The notes: generated by a model not told the origin, from the letters alone. Counted from the stretch's first letter, positions 23,661-34,744 are shown. The stretch is DNA of 64,000 bases from Brienomyrus brachyistius (GCF_023856365.1 NC_064544.1:26512399-26576398), one strand, 5' to 3'. Translations and numbers: made by a program.

Positions 23661-26614
23661 TGCCGATATCTCTTTGGTTATACAGCACATGACAGAGGAT
23701 GAATGCTGCACGTACAGTATGTCCCGGCCAGTGATGATGCCGATATCTCTTTGGTTATACAGCACATGACAGAGGATGAATGCTGCACGTACAGTATGTC
23801 CCGGCCAATGATGATGCCGATATCTCTTTGGTTATACAGCACATGACAGAGGATGAATGCTGCACGTACAGTATGTCCCGGCCAGTGATGATGCCGATAT
23901 CTCTTTGGCTATACAGCACATGACAGAGGATGAATGCTGCACGTACAGTATGTCCCGGCCAGTGATGATGCCGATATCTCTTTGGCTATACAGCACATGA
24001 CAGAGGATGAATGCTGCACGTACAGTATGTCCCGGCCAGTGATGATGCCGATATCTCTTTGGTTATACAGCACATGACAGAGGATGAATGCTGCACGTAC
24101 AGTATGTCCCGGCCAGTGATGATGCCGATATCTCTTTGGTTATACAGCACATGACAGAGGATGAATGCTGCACGTACAGTATGTCCCGGCCAGTGATGAT
24201 GCCGATATCTCTTTGGTTATACAGCACATGACAGAGGATGAATGCTGCACGTACAGTATGTCCCGGCCAGTGATGATGCCGATATCTCTTTGGTTATACA
24301 GCACATGACAGAGGATGAATGCTGCACGTACAGTATGTCCCGGCCAGTGATGATGCCGATATCTCTTTGGTTATACAGCACATGACAGAGGATGAATGCT
24401 GCACGTACAGTATGTCCCGGCCAGTGATGATGCCGATATCTCTTTGGCTATACAGCACATGACAGAGGATGAATGCTGCACGTACAGTATGTCCCGGCCA
24501 GTGATGATGCCGATATCTCTTTGGTTATACAGCACATGACAGAGGACCAGTGCTGCACGTACAGTATGTCCCGGCCAGTGATGATGCCGATATCTCTTTG
24601 GTTATACAGCACATGACAGAGGATGAATGCTGCACGTACAGTATGTCCCGGCCAGTGATGATGCCGATATCTCTTTGGTTATACAGCACATGACAGAGGA
24701 TGAATGCTGCACGTACAGTATGTCCCGGCCAGTGATGATGCCGATATCTCTTTGGTTATACAGCACATGACAGAGGATGAATGCTGCACGTACAGTATGT
24801 CCCGGCCAGTGATGATGCCGATATCTCTTTGGTTATACAGCACATGACAGAGGACCAGTGCTGCACGTACAGTATGTCCCGGCCAGTGATGATGCCGATA
24901 TCTCTTTGGTTATACAGCACATGACAGAGGATGAATGCTGCACGTACAGTATGTCCCGGCCAGTGATGATGCCGATATCTCTTTGGTTATACAGCACATG
25001 ACAGAGGATGAATGCTGCACGTACAGTATGTCCCGGCCAGTGATGATGCCGATATCTCTTTGGTTATACAGCACATGACAGAGGACCAGTGCTGCACGTA
25101 CAGTATGTCCCGGCCAGTGATGATGCCGATATCTCTTTGGTTATACAGCACATGACAGAGGATGAATGCTGCACGTACAGTATGTCCCGGCCAGTGATGA
25201 TGCCGATATCTCTTTGGTTATACAGCACATGACAGAGGACCAGTGCTGCACGTACAGTATGTCCCGGCCAATGATGATGCCGATATCTCTTTGGTTATAC
25301 AGCACATGACAGAGGATGAATGCTGCACGTACAGTATGTCCCGGCCAGTGATGATGCCGATATCTCTTTGGTTATACAGCACATGACAGAGGATGAATGC
25401 TGCACGTACAGTATGTCCCGGCCAGTGATGATGCCGATATCTCTTTGGTTATACAGCACATGACAGAGGATGAATGCTGCACGTACAGTATGTCCCGGCC
25501 AGTGATGATGCCGATATCTCTTTGGTTATACAGCACATGACAGAGGATGAATGCTGCACGTACAGTATGTCCCGGCCAGTGATGATGCCGATATCTCTTT
25601 GGTTATACAGCACATGACAGAGGATGAATGCTGCACGTACAGTATGTCCCGGCCAATGATGATGCCGATATCTCTTTGGTTATACAGCACATGACAGAGG
25701 ATGAATGCTGCACGTACAGTATGTCCCGGCCAGTGATGATGCCGATATCTCTTTGGTTATACAGCACATGACAGAGGATGAATGCTGCACGTACAGTATG
25801 TCCCGGCCAGTGATGATGCCGATATCTCTTTGGCTATACAGCACATGACAGAGGATGAATGCTGCACGTACAGTATGTCCCGGCCAGTGATGATGCCGAT
25901 ATCTCTTTGGTTATACAGCACATGACAGAGGATGAATGCTGCACGTACAGTATGTCCCGGCCAGTGATGATGCCGATATCTCTTTGGTTATACAGCACAT
26001 GACAGAGGATGAATGCTGCACGTACAGTATGTCCCGGCCAGTGATGATGCCGATATCTCTTTGGTTATACAGCACATGACAGAGGATGAATGCTGCACGT
26101 ACAGTATGTCCCGGCCAGTGATGATGCCGATATCTCTTTGGTTATACAGCACATGACAGAGGATGAATGCTGCACGTACAGTATGTCCCGGCCAGTGATG
26201 ATGCCGATATCTCTTTGGTTATACAGCACATGACAGAGGATGAATGCTGCACGTACAGTATGTCCCGGCCAATGATGATGCCGATATCTCTTTGGTTATA
26301 CAGCACATGACAGAGGATGAATGCTGCACGTACAGTATGTCCCGGCCAGTGATGATGCCGATATCTCTTTGGTTATACAGCACATGACAGAGGATGAATG
26401 CTGCACGTACAGTATGTCCCGGCCAGTGATGATGCCGATATCTCTTTGGCTATACAGCACATGACAGAGGATGAATGCTGCACGTACAGTATGTCCCGGC
26501 CAGTGATGATGCCGATATCTCTTTGGTTATACAGCACATGACAGAGGATGAATGCTGCACGTACAGTATGTCCCGGCCAGTGATGATGCCGATATCTCTT
26601 TGGCTATACAGCAC
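23612..26614 (+). repeat. Minisatellite of exactly 39 x 77 bp derived from env
   Basis: Unit begins 'atgacagaggatgaatgctg' and ends 'ggttatacagcac'. Unit starts checked at 23612, 23689, 24536, 25152, 25922 and 26538 all fit 23612+77n, and the sequence leaves the array at 26615, so 3003 bp make 39 units without a single indel. Differences are substitutions only: 'ggctat' for 'ggttat', 'ccaatg' for 'ccagtg', and a 'gaccagtg' for 'gatgaatg' block change in units 13, 17, 20 and 22. Unit 1 is the env disulfide-loop coding sequence. 77 is not a multiple of 3, so the array cannot be read through as protein. Confidence 0.98.
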
Positions 26615-26900
26615 ATGACAGAGGTGCTGAAGCAGCTTCACTGGAATGAACATGGCAGTGTCACCTGGGGGTGGCTGTATGGCCTTTTTTGGCCGGTGGA
26701 CAGTGTACCTCACCGTGTTCCTTCCGTTACTGTCACATTAATCATCCTTTGCCTCTGCGCCCCCTGCATTATACACTGTCTGACCTGCATTATGCACTGT
26801 CTGACCTGCATTATACACTGTCTGACCTGCCTAATTAATTTGTGTCCAGTAACAGTTCTGTTGAAAACAAATTCTTTGCCTTTCATGATGAAACAGACTG
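26615..26900 (+). pseudogene. Endogenous retrovirus env remnant: membrane-proximal, membrane-spanning and tail region
   Basis: Directly after the last repeat unit the frame reads 'HMTEVLKQLHWNEHG' and 'TWGWLYGLF', the membrane-proximal part of a retroviral transmembrane subunit with its usual W-rich motif. In the T-run at 26685-26690 the frame slips; the hydrophobic membrane anchor continues in the shifted frame, then a short Cys-rich tail. The open frame ends at 26923. No 3' LTR or polypurine tract could be identified downstream. Broken by the repeat array upstream and by this frameshift. Confidence 0.75.
26764..26826 (+). repeat. 21-bp x 3 tandem repeat in env tail
   Basis: Three copies of 'ctgcattatacactgtctga'+c (starts 26764, 26785, 26806), the middle copy with one A-to-G change. 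21 bp is 7 codons, so the repeat is in frame and gives 'CIIHCLT' three times in the open frame. Confidence 0.9.
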
Positions 26901-26923
26901 TTTTTATTATGATGCTGAAGTAA

Positions 26924-27229
26924 TTGAATATTTGAAGTCAGAGTTAGAGGTCCTGTAGCATTCCCTACAATAAAGGCTGTATTGTTGAAATTCAACACAG
27001 CAGCGCCATCTAGAGGACCAGTGCAGAGGCTTTTCAAGCTGGGAAATTTAGCGTTTTCTCCAAGGAGAAACAGACTGTCTGGCAAACGATGTGAGTGACT
27101 CCTCCTAATGAGATATAACCACTGGTTTACTAATAAATAAGCAACTTTATTGAGTTTATTCAATGTATTTAAAAGTTGTTCCTCATTTAAATTTTTTATT
27201 TTGAAATGTTAGAAAAAAGCCAGTCTATT
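26924..27229. other. Unrecognised sequence downstream of env
   Basis: Contains 'cagcgccatctagaggacca', seen in many fish intergenic repeats, and AT-rich sequence. No supported gene. A 3' LTR would be expected here if the provirus were intact, but no TG...CA pair with a partner was found. Confidence 0.4.
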
Positions 27230-27547
27230 ATTTTCCATCCATCCATTTTCTGTAACTGCTTATCTTATTTAGGGTTGTGGGGGGTCCAGAGCTTATCCTG
27301 GACGATATGGGTGCAGGGCAAGGAACAACCCAGGATGGGATTCCAGCCCATTACAGAGCAGACACACACACCATTCACAGCTATGGGCAGTTTGGCAGCT
27401 CCAACTAACCTCAGCATGTTTGTGGACTGTGAGGGGGACACGGGAGAACATGCAAACTCCACACACATGGAGCCAGTGCAGAGACTCAAACCCTGGTCCC
27501 AGAGGTGTGAGGTAACGGTGCTAACTGCTGCACCACTGCGCCACCCT
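27230..27547 (+). repeat. Family A SINE-like repeat
   Basis: Head 'ccatccatccattttctgta', middle 'cctcagcatgtttgtggact', 'gagaacatgcaaactccaca' and tail 'gctgcaccactgcgccaccc'. Same family and orientation as the copy at 21640. Confidence 0.85.
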
Positions 27548-28330
27548 GCTATTTTATTTATATTTTATATTTACACCATGTGGTGTTAGAAAGCCCAGCT
27601 TCTTTTATTATTCTTTTATTTTTTATATATTAATATAGTTTTATTTTGATGCTTATAGCCTGATGTCAGTGCTGCCTTCACTGGCCTGTTTGAAATGCAT
27701 GAAACATGCAGTTGTGTCTTGTTCTGTGCAGTGCTCTTTTGACTGGTTTTCACCGCCTCTGAACCCGATTTGTTACCTTTCTTTACCTTATTAAACAACA
27801 TAAAATGAAGAATTAATGTCATCCTTATTAAAACTGGGAAGCTGATATGTGCGTATATATAAGGTTTGGTGATATAGGCTAAAAATGACTGGAAATTAAA
27901 TAAAACAATGCATCACTGCAAAGTAAAGCAAAAGTAAATGTGAAGAGTAGTGAAACTAATTATTTTCCACAGGGAGTAATTAAGTAATGCATTACTTTTT
28001 TAAAAGTAATGAGTAATACGTAATATATGACATTTAATGCTGACCCCAACACTGGTGGTGGGTGAGGTACAAACAAGCAGTGCAGTGAAATGGGTAAATT
28101 TCTATGCAGAGTTACCAGGCCTGGCTGGTATTACGGTAATACAGTAAACCAGGGAATTTTGAAATCGAAATTAGCCGGGACCCCCTCCCTCTCAATGAAT
28201 TTTATGCCAAGATCTCAAAATTCCAGAATAGTGTTGCTTTTGAAAATACTGTATATTGCAGTATATTGTCTGGAGGTTTTGAAAAATTAGTTAAACGGTA
28301 AACTGTAATCCTACCGTGGAAAACCATTTA
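27548..28330. repeat. AT-rich region with a probable hAT-type MITE
   Basis: Around 27960-28054 the sequence 'aagtaatgcattacttttt', 'gtaatgagtaatacg' ends in 'ccccaacactg', which matches a fish MITE family whose terminus is CAGTGTTGGGG read on the minus strand. The other end is not resolved. 'ctttactttgcag' read on the minus strand near 27920 resembles a splice acceptor but lies in the MITE. The rest is featureless. Confidence 0.45.
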
Positions 28331-28337
28331 GTATTTT

Positions 28338-28692
28338 CAGCACTAAAGTTTGTAAATAACCGACATGGGATTTTCACCCAGAAAACCGCCGACTCAATGG
28401 ACGTTTTTTCTTTCTCGGCCCATTTTCTGTAAATCCTAGGATGGTTGTGTGTGAAAATCCCAGCAGATCAGCAATTTCTGAAATACTCACACCAGCACGT
28501 CAGGCACCAGCAAACATGCCACGATCAAAGTCACATAAATCACCTTTAGTCCCCATTCTGGTGTTTGATGTGAACATTACCTGAAGCTCCAGACCAGTAT
28601 CAGCATTATTTTATACAATATGCTGCTGACATATGATTGGCTGATTAGATATTTTCTTCAACAAGCAGTTGAACAGGTGAACCTAATAAAGC
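28338..28692. repeat. Teleost interspersed repeat fragment
   Basis: 'gtgtgaaaatcccagcagat', 'aatttctgaaatactcacac', 'catgccacgatcaaagtcac', 'gattggctgattagatat' and 'gaacctaataaag' follow the order of a common vertebrate interspersed repeat. The end switches into a short stretch resembling family A ('gggagagcatgcaaac'). Confidence 0.6.
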
Positions 28693-28761
28693 CCCTGAAT
28701 GGAGGGAAACACAGGGAGAGCATGCAAACAGCACACAAGGGGAACTTATACAGAGACTTAC

Positions 28762-28881
28762 TTATGGATGAAACCGTGATGACCAGGAATGTAACTCCAG
28801 TTATTCCTGCCATTATGGTAAGTATTTTCGCTCTTTTTTCTACGTCTTTAGAATATTTTGTCCAAACCACAATGTCGACAA
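28762..28881 (-). CDS. Exon with membrane segment 6 of the Ig multi-membrane-segment gene
   Basis: Read on the minus strand, acceptor 'cttctcgtttcag' precedes 28881 and donor 'gtaagtctc' follows 28762. The 120-bp exon is phase 1-1. With the A carried over from the exon at 29614 it begins I-VDIVVWTKYSKDVEKRAK and ends 'ILTIMAGITGVTFLV' 'ITVSSI', i.e. a charged stretch with 'KDVEKR' followed by a roughly 20-residue hydrophobic helix. No stop is present, so at least one further exon should lie below 28762, where only repeats and the retroviral remnant were recognised. Splice signals are strong; function of the segment is unknown. Confidence 0.65.
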
Positions 28882-29089
28882 CTGAAACGAGAAGAAAACA
28901 GTTAGCAAACATAAAATTAATTTCAGACAGAAAATACAAAACAAATGTGCTGAGTGTCCTGTGTTTGAGGCACTGCTCGGCACAGCCCTGTCAGCTGGGG
29001 GATAAGGGGTTAAATCCCATGTCAGACACTGTGGTAAAAAAAAAACTTAATTTGAAGATATAAATAGGGTAACAAAAGGTAACCCAGGG

Positions 29090-29456
29090 TGCTGGGGGGG
29101 CTTTAATGCACAGGCTGAGCCAGGGGCCTCCACTAAAAAAGGACCACCCCAGCAGAGGTACAGCTTGGATGGGAGGCCATATACACACATTCACATGCTA
29201 TGGGCAATTTACAGACACCAATTAACCTGAGAGAGAGACTGTGGGCTGCTGGAGGAAACTAGAGTAGCTGGTGGAAACTCACATGACATGGGGAGCAAAT
29301 GCAGACTGTACACAGACACAGGAGGGGGGACTCAAACCCACACAATACGGAGAGCACATACAAACTGCACACAGACACAGAGAAGTGGGACTCAAACCAG
29401 CAGCCTGGAGGTGTCAGGCAGCAGTGCTGACTACTGAGCCACTGTGCTGCCCCATG
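29090..29456 (+). repeat. Family A-related SINE-like repeat, diverged, with internal duplication
   Basis: 'cattcacatgctatgggcaa', 'caccaattaacctgag', 'gactgtgggctgctggagga', then two copies of a block around 'gactcaaacccacacaatac' and 'gactcaaaccagcagcctgg', ending 'ctgagccactgtgctgcccc'. A diverged member of the family at 21640 with a repeated 60-bp section. Confidence 0.65.
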
Positions 29457-29613
29457 GATACAGATAAACAGTGAATAAAACAGATATTGCATTATAAAAA
29501 ATGTAATTATGTAAATCGTCACACATTTCTGTGTTTAAATACAAAGCAGAAAATACATCTACATGCATAATTCTAGTCCAATATTCCTGAAATCCATTTA
29601 TGAACATACTCAC

Positions 29614-29727
29614 TTCGGAATATAACAAAAAAGATGAAGATGAATATGATTCCACCAAACATTCCTCCAAATGCTGCTTTGTCAGCTGGAGATGGGGAAG
29701 ATTTAGCTGAGAACTCGATGAAAGAAC
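29614..29727 (-). CDS. Exon with membrane segment 5 of the Ig multi-membrane-segment gene
   Basis: Minus-strand acceptor 'cttacctcatttcag' before 29727 and donor 'gtgagtatg' after 29614. The 114-bp exon is phase 1-1. It encodes 'GSFIEFSAKSSPSPADK' followed by 'AAFGGMFGGIIFIFIFFVIF' and R: a polar, Ser/Pro-rich linker, then an almost unbroken hydrophobic helix with a GxxxG-like 'GGMFGG' start and a basic residue after it. This is the most obvious membrane span of the locus. It lies 16.3 kb from the previous exon because of transposon insertions, and only about 230 bp from the 56-bp minisatellite. Confidence 0.7.
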
Positions 29728-29958
29728 CTGAAATGAGGTAAGAAGAGTCAGTCAACAAGTAATTCATCTTAGACAGAAGAAAAAACAAATGCATTCAGTG
29801 GTTCATTTGTGTATCAGATGCTTTTGTCTAAAGTAACGTGCAAGTAAGGATCAGAGAGCAGGATCAGCCTGCGGTTAAGTTCTAACCCATAGAGTCACAC
29901 AGGTTAGGAAGCAGATTAATAAGGGTCATGAAAAGTCAGTGAGGGTGTTTGGCAGTGA

Positions 29959-31473
29959 GTGTATGAGGAGGGGTAGGATTAGGATATCCATCCGCACCAT
30001 ATATGTTATACATTAGTGTATGAGGAGGGTACGATTAGGATATCCATCCGCACCATACATGTTATACGTTAGTGTATGAGGAGGGTAGGATTAGGATATC
30101 CATCCGCACCATACATGTTATACGTTAGTGTATGAGGAGGGTAGGATTAGGATATCCATCCGCACCATACATGTTATACGTTAGCGTATGAGGAGGGTAG
30201 GATTAGGATATCCATCTGCACCATACATGTTATACGTTAGTGTATGAGGAGGGTAGGATTAGAATATCCATCCGCACCATACATGTTATACGTTAGCGTA
30301 TGAGGAGGGTAGGATTAGGATATCCATCTGCACCATACATGTTATATGTTAGTGTATGAGGAGGGTAGGATTAGGATATCCATCCGCACTATACAGTACA
30401 TGTTATACGTTAGTGTATGAGGAGGGGTAGGATTAGGATATCCATCCGCACCATACATGTTATACGTTAGTGTATGAGGAGGTGTAGGATTAGGATATCC
30501 ATCCACACCATACATGTTATACGTTAGTGTATGAGGAGGTGTAGGATTAGGATATCCATCCACACCATACATGTTATACGTTAGTGTATGAGGAGGGTAG
30601 GATTAGAATATCCATCCGCACCAAACATGTTATACGTTAGTGCAGTGGTTTCCAACCTTTTTTAACTCACGGCCCACACAGCCAAACACATATGTTTCCG
30701 CGGCCCACTTCAAAAGAATTTAAACGATCCCGCTTTTTGTGTCGGGTTAACTAAGTACTCGGAAGCAAGGCTGTTATTTGTCTTTATTGAATAAACTGGT
30801 AATGTATTGAATAAACGGAATAAATGATATATCAAATTATGATTTATTTGATTTTGACTAGACATTTTTTATTATATTAACAATATTACAATTTCTATTA
30901 ATAATAATTGGCGGCCCCCCTGCAATACCGTCGCGGCCCACTAGGGGGCTGCGGCCCACAGGTTGAAAACCACTGCGTTAGTGTATGAGGAGGGGTAGGA
31001 TTAGAATATCCATCCGCACCATACATGTTATACGTTAGTGTATGAGGAGGGTAGGATTAGGATATCCATCCGCACCATACATGTTATACGTTAGTGTATG
31101 AGGAGGGGTAGGATTAGGATATCCATCCGCACCATACATGTTATACGTTAGTGTATGAGGAGGGTAGGATTAGGATATCCATCCGCACCATACATGTTAT
31201 ACGTTAGTGTATGAGGAGGGGTAGGATTAGGATATCCATCCGCACCATACATGTTATACGTTAGCGTATGAGGAGGGGTAGGATTAGGATATCCATCTGC
31301 ACCATACATGTTATACGTTAGTGTATGAGGAGGGTAGGATTAGAATATCCATCCGCACCATACATGTTATACGTTAGTGTATGAGGAGGGGTAGGATTAG
31401 GATATCCATCCGCACCATACATGTTATACGTTAGTGTATGAGGAGGGTAGGATTAGAATATCCATCCGCACCG
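29959..31473. repeat. 56/57-bp minisatellite, about 21 units, split by a MITE
   Basis: Unit 'gtgtatgaggagggtaggat' + 'taggatatccatccgcacca' + 'tacatgttatacgtta' (56 bp; units with an additional G are 57). Units differ by a few substitutions ('gaatatcc', 'ccatctgc', 'gcgtatg'). The array is interrupted at 30643-30975 by a hAT-type MITE, which inserted after the array had formed. Runs of 57-bp units give an in-frame 19-residue repeat on the minus strand ('MYGVDGYPNPTPPHTLTYN'), an artefact of the repeat and not a gene. Confidence 0.95.
30643..30975. mobile_element. hAT-type MITE, 333 bp, with 8-bp target duplication
   Basis: Terminal inverted repeats 'cagtggtttccaaccttttt' and, at the right end, 'ggttgaaaaccactg'. 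Flanked by exact 8-bp duplications 'cgttagtg' (30635-30642 and 30976-30983), diagnostic of hAT insertion. Subterminal 'cggcccac' motifs occur at both sides. No coding capacity, so mobilised in trans. Confidence 0.93.
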
Positions 31474-31744
31474 TACCCCTGATTACTGAGGCCCCATGGG
31501 GAATGAACCTCAGCACTACAGTCATACCCCAGCGTGGATTGAGTCATTCCATACGAAACACACACAACTGTCATTCCCCTTTCACACATCCAGCTCAAAC
31601 AAAGTACCATTCCGATTAACAGAATCCTACACCTTCCACTCCGCATGAACAAGCGTATCTAGTATATGTTACAAAATATTTTGTATTCGACAGAGACGAT
31701 ACTGAGCAAAACTAAGTGATTTGTGAAAATCTGTCACATACTGC
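31474..31744. other. Unique sequence, nothing supported
   Basis: A minus-strand frame 31431-31652 with a hydrophobic start ('RILLIGMVLCLSWMC') runs back into the minisatellite and lacks usable splice sites. I do not call it. Confidence 0.4.
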
Positions 31745-32095
31745 AATACTAGATCCATTAGTTCTAATCTCTTTGCTGGTTCTCTTCTATCCTCCTCCCC
31801 GTCTGTCTTACATAAACTCTCTTCTCCTGATATTGTGGTTTCCTTCTATAATGATACTATCTCTGTACTGCTTAATGATCCAGACCCTCTACAGACCAGG
31901 CTGATCCCAGCCACTGACTCCTGTCCTTGGTTCCCCCCTGAGCTCAGAATAATAAAGGCCACTGGCCGGCGTCCTGAACACCTTTATAAGAAATCTGGTC
32001 TCGCTGTGCACATGCTTTTATACACTGAGCAGATCCACAAGTACAGGGACGCCCTACATGCTCACAGCCCACTCCCCTGTAGATCAATGGTGCTG
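31745..32095 (+). pseudogene. L2-like LINE fragment: linker between endonuclease and reverse transcriptase
   Basis: Frame 31835-32134 reads 'MVSFYNDTISVLLND', 'LQTRLIPATDSCPWFPPELR', 'GRRPEHLYKKSGLAVH' and 'YRDALHAHSPLP'. Fish L2/CR1-type ORF2 proteins have this order just after the endonuclease: 'APL.TR...PW(Y/F)TPELR..K..GR..ERLY.K(T/S)GL.VH...YRDAL'. Both ends are lost and no reverse transcriptase follows here. The LINE at 38006 is in the same orientation, but whether both are one copy cannot be told. Confidence 0.75.
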
Positions 32096-33115
32096 GATGT
32101 ATATTTGCATAGCATGACACTGTTTGTGATTTAACAGTTTTTTTTTTTAATCCACCACATTGTGATGAATAGAGCAAGAGAACAAAAACACAGAAATAGC
32201 TCTCGTGTGCCAGCCAGTGACTAGGTGAGATGGTTTAGCCTCTATGGTTTAACTAGAGCATTGGCTGGGAGGAAAGTGCTGTGTAAAACCTACTATTTTG
32301 TTCCTCTTCTCAGCATAGGCTCTCCAGGAAAAACATCCAGATCACACATATCTCTACAACTGAAAATTTCTTTAGGGATGTACATGTATACAATACTATA
32401 CTACGCAGACCAATTAGCATACAGCAACCCAGAAAAAAACAACAATGAAATGTGGTAAAGACTAATATCAGTGCCATACCATCCTCAATCGTGGTGGGTC
32501 TCTAAAAATTAAGCTTAATGAAAATCTGAATATTAAATGAGCAAAGTAATTTGATTTCTTCTTCTATCCAAATTTGTGGTCTAAAAGCAATAAGGCCACC
32601 ATCTGCTTTAGCGGAAATGCACTCCTTCAACCATCCAACCATTAAGATAGATCTCACCTTTTTTCAGCCCTGCTCAATTATTATGTCAAGCAGTCTAACA
32701 GTCTAGCTTCATAATCTGTGTTTGGTCACTGGTGCAGTATGTTTCACTCACTTTTATACCACAGGGCGTTCTCAGGAGAGCTTGACTGGTTCTTTATTAC
32801 GGTGATTGAAGAAACTTCTCTCATTCACGCTTAAATAAATACATTTATAATGACAGTTTTTCAATGTTCTCCAACTTATATAAACACAGTTCTTTGGTTA
32901 TCATGAGCTGAGCTGAAATAAAACTTGCATAAAAAGAGAGAAGGATATGTTGGTCTGAGTCTTTCTTATTATTGTGGGTTAGTAAAACACAGCAGCTCAA
33001 TGTCCAAATGAGTTCAGATGAGAGGACATTAAAATGGGGCTGATATGGGCCAGCCATATTGTACTTGTGTGCCACCCATATGGGCTTGGCATTTGGGAAG
33101 AGGTGGAGACACATT
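32096..33115. other. Intronic, AT-rich, no gene recognised
   Basis: Inspected for Ig-like, membrane-exon and transposase signatures on both strands; none convincing. The minus-strand frame 32845-33114 has no family resemblance. Confidence 0.5.
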
Positions 33116-33300
33116 GTCTCAATACTCTATGTTGTAAATTGAACACTATAAGAGTTAATAAATATTAACACTGCAAAAACAACACTCACTGCACACTGTA
33201 AAGAGTTAAAGATAACACTGAATGGTGTGGACCCATATAAACACCATGCAGTGTTAATTTAACACTGGCACATTTGCTGTGTAGGTTTAACCAGCTTCAA
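33116..33300. repeat. Fish interspersed repeat of the 'taacactg' type
   Basis: 'aagagttaaagataacactg', 'gtgtggacccatataaacac', 'gcagtgttaatttaacactg' resemble a frequent non-autonomous teleost repeat. Ends not resolved. Confidence 0.45.
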
Positions 33301-34064
33301 TCACTTTGCACATTATTATTGCCATTGCTACCGATTAGTAGTATAGGACATGGATATACTTGCTGCGTAAACTCGCGTAGCGTCACTGTACCTTCCTCCT
33401 GCAGTTTCCTCCTCGGTTTGCCTGAATGCACATTGTCTACATTAAGATTCACTGCACAGACGCACAGAACGTGCGCCTTATATTTAGAACGTGCCCCAGT
33501 TAAATGGGTCTGGCCACGCCGATGATCCAGCATGACTTCACATCAGACCAAAATACATAAGTGTCTGATTTTTTGCACAATTTTTCACAGACTCCGCCCA
33601 CGTCACACAACATCCAAACCGACTGTATGTTGATTAATTATGTGTGGGTTGACTAATCAGTTAAATGATTACAGACAAGACTGTTAAATTTAATTAATAT
33701 CATTTTAAAGGAACATAATTATTTGAACTGATTCATTGTTTTTATAGTGATCATTAAGTCAACTCAGAGGAAATGACTTAATGCAACAAACTGGAATTAT
33801 ATCACCACAACTTAAAATGCTACACTCAAAACTACCGAGTTACTACTCAAACAATTAATTTTTGAGTAAAGTAAAATTTGTGGAAATGAGTGAATCAAAT
33901 GTTTAGGCAAAATTAAGTTATATTAACTTTTATTAAGAAGTAGTGTTACAGTGCTGTTAAACTCCTCAAACCTCCTGTACAAGTATGGCCCAATACAGCT
34001 GAGCAGTGCCTGGCATTTTTACATTTTTTTTAAGCCAAAATTAACCAAATGAATCCTGTTTTCC
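33301..34064. repeat. Non-coding; second diverged interspersed repeat near 33720-33960
   Basis: From about 33720 the sequence has 'cattaagtcaactcagagg', 'tactactcaaacaatta' and 'aagttatattaactttta', typical of a fish MITE-like family. 33301-33720 shows no feature I can support. Confidence 0.35.
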
Positions 34065-34744
34065 CTCCTACTTGGGGTCGGCTTTAGACTGGGGCAAGAG
34101 GGGGCAACGCCCCCTTAATCAAACATGCTGCCCCCTTAAATCAAACTTCTAAAAGTTGAGGAAGAAAATAATAGATTACCCACAAACTGAATATGGACGA
34201 GATTTACTACAGTAGCTGAAAAATCCACTGGAAAAGGCACAAACGAGGTGATAAGTTTCACTTCTTGTTCGCTCTTTCCCAGCGCGCTCTGTTTGTGCGC
34301 GGGCTCACACAGCAGTCGGCAGAGATCCCCCCACTCACTCTCCCCCCAGCTAAACATCCAATCACTGTTAGTAAGCAAATGAGCAGCAATCTCTCTTGTC
34401 AAAATCATAGCAACTCATGAGATAATTAACAACTAAAAAATTACATCTATATTTGTACATTCAATGGGGGACTAGCCCATTGTTCTTCTCACAGTTTCAA
34501 TCTGGTAGAGAAGTGTTTCTTTCTCGGTCCCACAAGCACCACTGTGAGCCAGACTGCTGCACAGAGCCGACTGGAGGACCTGTGTCTGTCAGACCTTGAC
34601 ACAAAGCTCCGCCCCAGCTTTCAACTCTGCACTCAACAGTTTTCTCATTTCATATACAGATGTAATCACAGGGATTTTAGTAAAGCTTATTCACTTTCCA
34701 CCCCAGCTTCCAGCAGCTCACAAAGGGAAAGTTAATGTTGTAAG

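Noticed and set aside
23612..26614. CRISPR-like array
   Set aside because: Units are contiguous with no variable spacers, the genome is vertebrate, and the unit is env sequence.
26450..26713. Minus-strand open frame across the end of the 77-bp array
   Set aside because: Antisense reading of the minisatellite and of env; no independent evidence.
27890..27925. Terminal exon of the Ig gene giving a short tail and stop after 'ctttactttgcag' (minus)
   Set aside because: Phase fits, but the site is in a MITE-like region and the coding part would be only a few codons. Could be real; not supported.
30342..30572. Minus-strand 76-codon frame with a 19-residue repeat
   Set aside because: Produced by 57-bp minisatellite units; stops elsewhere in the array.
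31431..31652. Minus-strand signal-peptide-like frame 'RILLIGMVLCLSWMC'
   Set aside because: Runs into the minisatellite, no donor in a suitable place, no homology.
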